From Streptococcus sciuri (lineage in GTDB: Bacteria > Bacillota > Bacilli > Lactobacillales > Streptococcaceae), in NCBI RefSeq assembly GCF_024814375.1, contig NZ_JANUXX010000002.1, positions 89,209 to 153,208 on the forward strand: a stretch of DNA of 64,000 nucleotides, given 5' to 3'. Under the pieces are notes generated by a model that searched no databases, was not told the origin of the DNA, and was given only the letters and a program-made list of their open reading frames with translations. The stretch's first letter is position 1; each line of letters starts with the position of its first letter. The position numbers and the translations under genes were made by a program. Below are positions 62,408-64,000 of this stretch, one piece after another.

Positions 62408-62569
62408 ATGAGTAACAAAATGATTTCATATAGGGATGAGAATGGGCAACTCGTTTCTGCTACGGATGTATGGACATTTGAAAAGTTAGAACAGCTCTTT
62501 ACTAAACTCAATCCCAAACGTTTGCAACGTAAGGATATAGTGGAAAGGGAAAAAGAGAATGACAGATAA
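62408..62569 (+). CDS. Small protein upstream of the polC remnant
   Basis: 53 aa: MSNKMISYRDENGQLVSATD, VWTFEKLEQLFTKLNPKRLQ, ending RKDIVEREKENDR. AAAGGAGA precedes the ATG. It overlaps the polC start by 11 bp, so polC would have been translationally coupled to it. No family recognised; charged, probably helical. Confidence 0.65.
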   Translation: MSNKMISYRDENGQLVSATDVWTFEKLEQLFTKLNPKRLQRKDIVEREKENDR

Positions 62570-62816
62570 GTTTCAATTGTTGATGAAGCAGATTGGTTTG
62601 CCACTTGAACTTAGGGAATCAAGTGATTTTTCACATGCTCGTATTGAACAAGTCCTTATTCATAGACTAAGTAAAATATGGGATTTTACGTTTTATTTTG
62701 ACAAACCTCTGCCGTTGATGAGTTATCAATTATTAAAGGCACATTTGATAAATGAATTTCAAAAAACAGGGAATCAGGCACGTTTTCAAATTGTAACAGG
62801 GGCGCAGGAGTGGGAG
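62559..62816 (+). pseudogene. polC: 5' fragment of polC (DNA polymerase III PolC-type)
   Basis: The first ~85 codons match the PolC N-terminal domain (MTDKFQLLMKQIGLPLELRE, KIWDFTFYFDKPLPL). The homology stops at an abrupt join to the IS right-end fragment. PolC is normally about 1460 aa, with exonuclease and polymerase domains that are absent here. It follows rseP and proS in the canonical streptococcal order, which shows the segment came from that locus. Confidence 0.85.
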
Positions 62817-62930
62817 ATAATCCAGAGTGGCTTTGATGATAAGATGGGAGTCAGATTTCAGAACTTCCTTAATTGTGATTTGTTTATCTTTTATTCCGAT
62901 GAGTTTTGTGGTATTCTTAATATGTTCCAT
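62817..62930 (-). pseudogene. ISL3-family transposase, N-terminal fragment
   Basis: The minus strand encodes MEHIKNTTKLIGIKDKQITI, KEVLKSDSHLIIKATLDY, the typical start of ISL3 transposases, then switches to polC antisense. Orientation and order match the C-terminal fragment at 56.2 kb, so both come from one element. Confidence 0.88.
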
Positions 62931-63012
62931 AAGCTACTTTTTAATGATGGTTTGGTTGCTTTTCATTATAAGTCCTTCTGTGGGAGTTACCCACTACAGA
63001 AATTATAGAGCC
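62817..63012 (-). mobile_element. Right-end fragment of the ISL3-family insertion sequence
   Basis: It contains the transposase start and ~80 bp of upstream IS sequence. Its outer end on the minus strand reads GGCTCTATAATTTCTGTAGT then GGGT, an inverted match to the left end (shared CTGTnnTGGGT). Target-site duplication could not be confirmed. Confidence 0.75.
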
Positions 63013-63025
63013 GCTTTTTTCAAAG

Positions 63026-63041
63026 TTTTTTTTTTTTTTTT
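63026..63041. repeat. T16 homopolymer upstream of the CHAP gene
   Basis: Sixteen consecutive T residues, 14 bp outside the IS end and about 45 bp before the CHAP start codon. Such tracts are unstable in replication and hard to sequence. Confidence 0.9.
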
Positions 63042-63084
63042 GCACAGATTACGAATAGAGAAAGTAAGGAGGAAGAAGGAGCTT

Positions 63085-63819
63085 ATGCGAATTTCTGAAA
63101 CAAAACACTTACTAGCTACCTTATTCATAAGTATTACCTTATCAGCCGCCCCTGGACAAGCCACAGTAATAGGTGATGATTATCCATCACAATGGCGTCA
63201 CGGTGTCGGCGCAGACAGCTGGGGAATGTATCTGAGACAATGCACCTCTTTTGTCGCCTTTAGACTGAACAGTACCAATGGCTTTAGTCTCCCACAAGGA
63301 TATGGTAACGCCATCAGTTGGGGAAGTATCGCTCGTAGCCAAGGATACCGAGTTGACATGAGCCCCACAGTAGGCTCCATAGCATGGTTCAGCTCAGGAG
63401 TCAATGGCGCAGGAAGCTACGGACATGTCGCTTGGGTAGCAGAAGTGGACGGTGATACTGTCACCACAGAAGAATACAACTACGATTACGGTCAAGGTTC
63501 TGAGCAATATTATCGACGCAGTTTCCATAAAAACCAAGTATCTGGCTATATCCACTTCAAAGATTTAAGCACTGTCGATACTTCCAATCTTAGTCCAAGC
63601 TCCCCTATCTCTACTTCCGTTTCTCTCACTTCACGAGGGTGTTATATCTTTCCTCAACGCTCTTATATCAAAAATATTCCCCAACAAAACAGTAAGACTG
63701 TTGCCTATTACGACTCTGGTGACAGTGTTAACTACGATAGCATCATTTACTCTGAAGATCACCAGTGGCTCTCATATATTAGTTACAGTGGCATACGTCG
63801 CTATATCGCCATAGAGTAA
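63085..63819 (+). CDS. Secreted CHAP-domain peptidoglycan hydrolase
   Basis: A 244-aa protein. A signal peptide (MRISETKHLLATLFISITLS, cleavage near AAPGQA) is followed by a CHAP amidase/endopeptidase domain with Cys53 in LRQCTSFVAFRL and His114 in YGHVAWVAEV. A C-terminal SH3-like wall-binding region follows (SRGCYIFPQRSYIKN...IAIE). Unlike PcsB/GbpB it has no coiled-coil domain. The ATG follows AGAAGGAG; the open frame continues upstream through IS sequence, which is not part of the gene. Confidence 0.9.
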   Translation: MRISETKHLLATLFISITLSAAPGQATVIGDDYPSQWRHGVGADSWGMYLRQCTSFVAFRLNSTNGFSLPQGYGNAISWGSIARSQGYRVDMSPTVGSIAWFSSGVNGAGSYGHVAWVAEVDGDTVTTEEYNYDYGQGSEQYYRRSFHKNQVSGYIHFKDLSTVDTSNLSPSSPISTSVSLTSRGCYIFPQRSYIKNIPQQNSKTVAYYDSGDSVNYDSIIYSEDHQWLSYISYSGIRRYIAIE

Positions 63820-63844
63820 AGAAAGACAATAAGTCTTTTTTTAA
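63819..63844 (+). terminator. Terminator after the CHAP gene
   Basis: AAAGAC-AATAA-GTCTTTTTTT. Confidence 0.65.
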
Positions 63845-63863
63845 AAAACATTTCCCATTTTCA

Positions 63864-63892
63864 TTGACAGGTATATCAAAATTTGATAGACT
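63864..63892 (+). promoter_or_regulatory. Promoter P1, rRNA-operon type
   Basis: TTGACA, 17-nt spacer, TAGACT. A second promoter of the same style lies 90 bp downstream, a tandem layout typical of rRNA operons. Confidence 0.75.
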
Positions 63893-63953
63893 AATGGAGC
63901 TGTCGGACGTCCTGTATTTTGTTACTTTTTTTGGAAAAAGTTTCAAAAAAGGG

Positions 63954-63982
63954 TTGACAAGGCTTAGGTAGTTTGATAGAAT
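63954..63982 (+). promoter_or_regulatory. Promoter P2, rRNA-operon type
   Basis: TTGACA, 17-nt spacer, TAGAAT, near the window end. In related streptococci an rRNA operon follows ftsH near the origin, so 16S rRNA probably begins just outside the window. Confidence 0.8.
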
Positions 63983-64000
63983 ATAGGAGTTGTCTCGAGA

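Noticed and set aside
62817..63008. Apparent C-terminal half of the 149-codon frame starting at polC
   Set aside because: PolC similarity stops near codon 85; the rest is IS sequence read on the wrong strand.
62827..63084. Hydrophobic N-terminal extension of the CHAP open frame, resembling an MreD-like membrane protein
   Set aside because: It is the antisense of the ISL3 transposase start plus the IS end and the T16 tract. The CHAP gene has its own ribosome site and signal peptide at 63085.

Overview
The window is a low-GC Firmicutes chromosome segment from the genus Streptococcus (species not resolved). It spans the replication origin. The genus call rests on gene content and order: rodZ-pgsA-ecfA1-ecfA2-ecfT, yaaA-recF-guaB-trpS, htrA-parB-oriC-dnaA-dnaN, then ychF-pth-mfd-rqcP-divIC-tilS-hpt-ftsH. 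Genes mostly point away from the origin at about 40.6-42.5 kb: left-arm genes are largely on the minus strand and right-arm genes on the plus strand.

Layout. 0-1.1 kb: a radical SAM enzyme resembling the epipeptide epimerase YydG, overlapping a truncated membrane-protein gene at the window edge. 1.3-7.3 kb: a type I restriction-modification operon (hsdM-hsdS-hsdR) whose predicted transcription start lies at the edge of a perfect pentanucleotide repeat. 7.3-7.9 kb: small decayed ORFs and terminators. 7.9-11.1 kb: a YhgE/Pip-family membrane protein divergent from a TetR-type regulator. 11.2-19.5 kb: rpsD, veg, dnaB, rplI, gdpP, mnmG, mnmA. 19.7-22.7 kb: serine dehydratase, a HAD phosphatase and a transglycosylase-like protein. 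22.8-26.7 kb: ECF transporter module, pgsA, rodZ. 27.3-37.2 kb: yaaA, recF, guaB, trpS with a T-box leader, a YitT-type protein, an ABC-F protein and a YfhO-type protein. 37.3-38.3 kb: three tRNAs and rlmH. 38.4-43.6 kb: htrA, parB, the bipartite oriC with DnaA boxes and a DnaA-trio element, dnaA, dnaN. 43.7-56.1 kb: the conserved right arm through ftsH, including an in-frame tilS-hpt fusion.

The unusual part is 56.1-63.0 kb. The two ends of one ISL3-family insertion sequence, in matching orientation, enclose a 6.4-kb foreign-looking or duplicated segment that replaces the middle of the transposase gene. The segment holds remnants of rseP (no active-site motif, a frameshift, two stops), proS (frameshifted) and polC (only the first ~85 codons). 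Between proS and polC lies a cassette of an Nmad2-like and an Nmad3-like (nucleotide-modification-associated) protein, a frameshifted WYL-domain regulator and two small ORFs. Two promoters in the segment share the architecture TGGACA-N5-TGTCCA-N10-TATACTAA and look like targets of one regulator. ProS and PolC are essential, so intact copies are expected elsewhere in the genome.

Beyond the IS lies a secreted CHAP-domain hydrolase. The window ends in two tandem strong promoters of the kind that drive rRNA operons.
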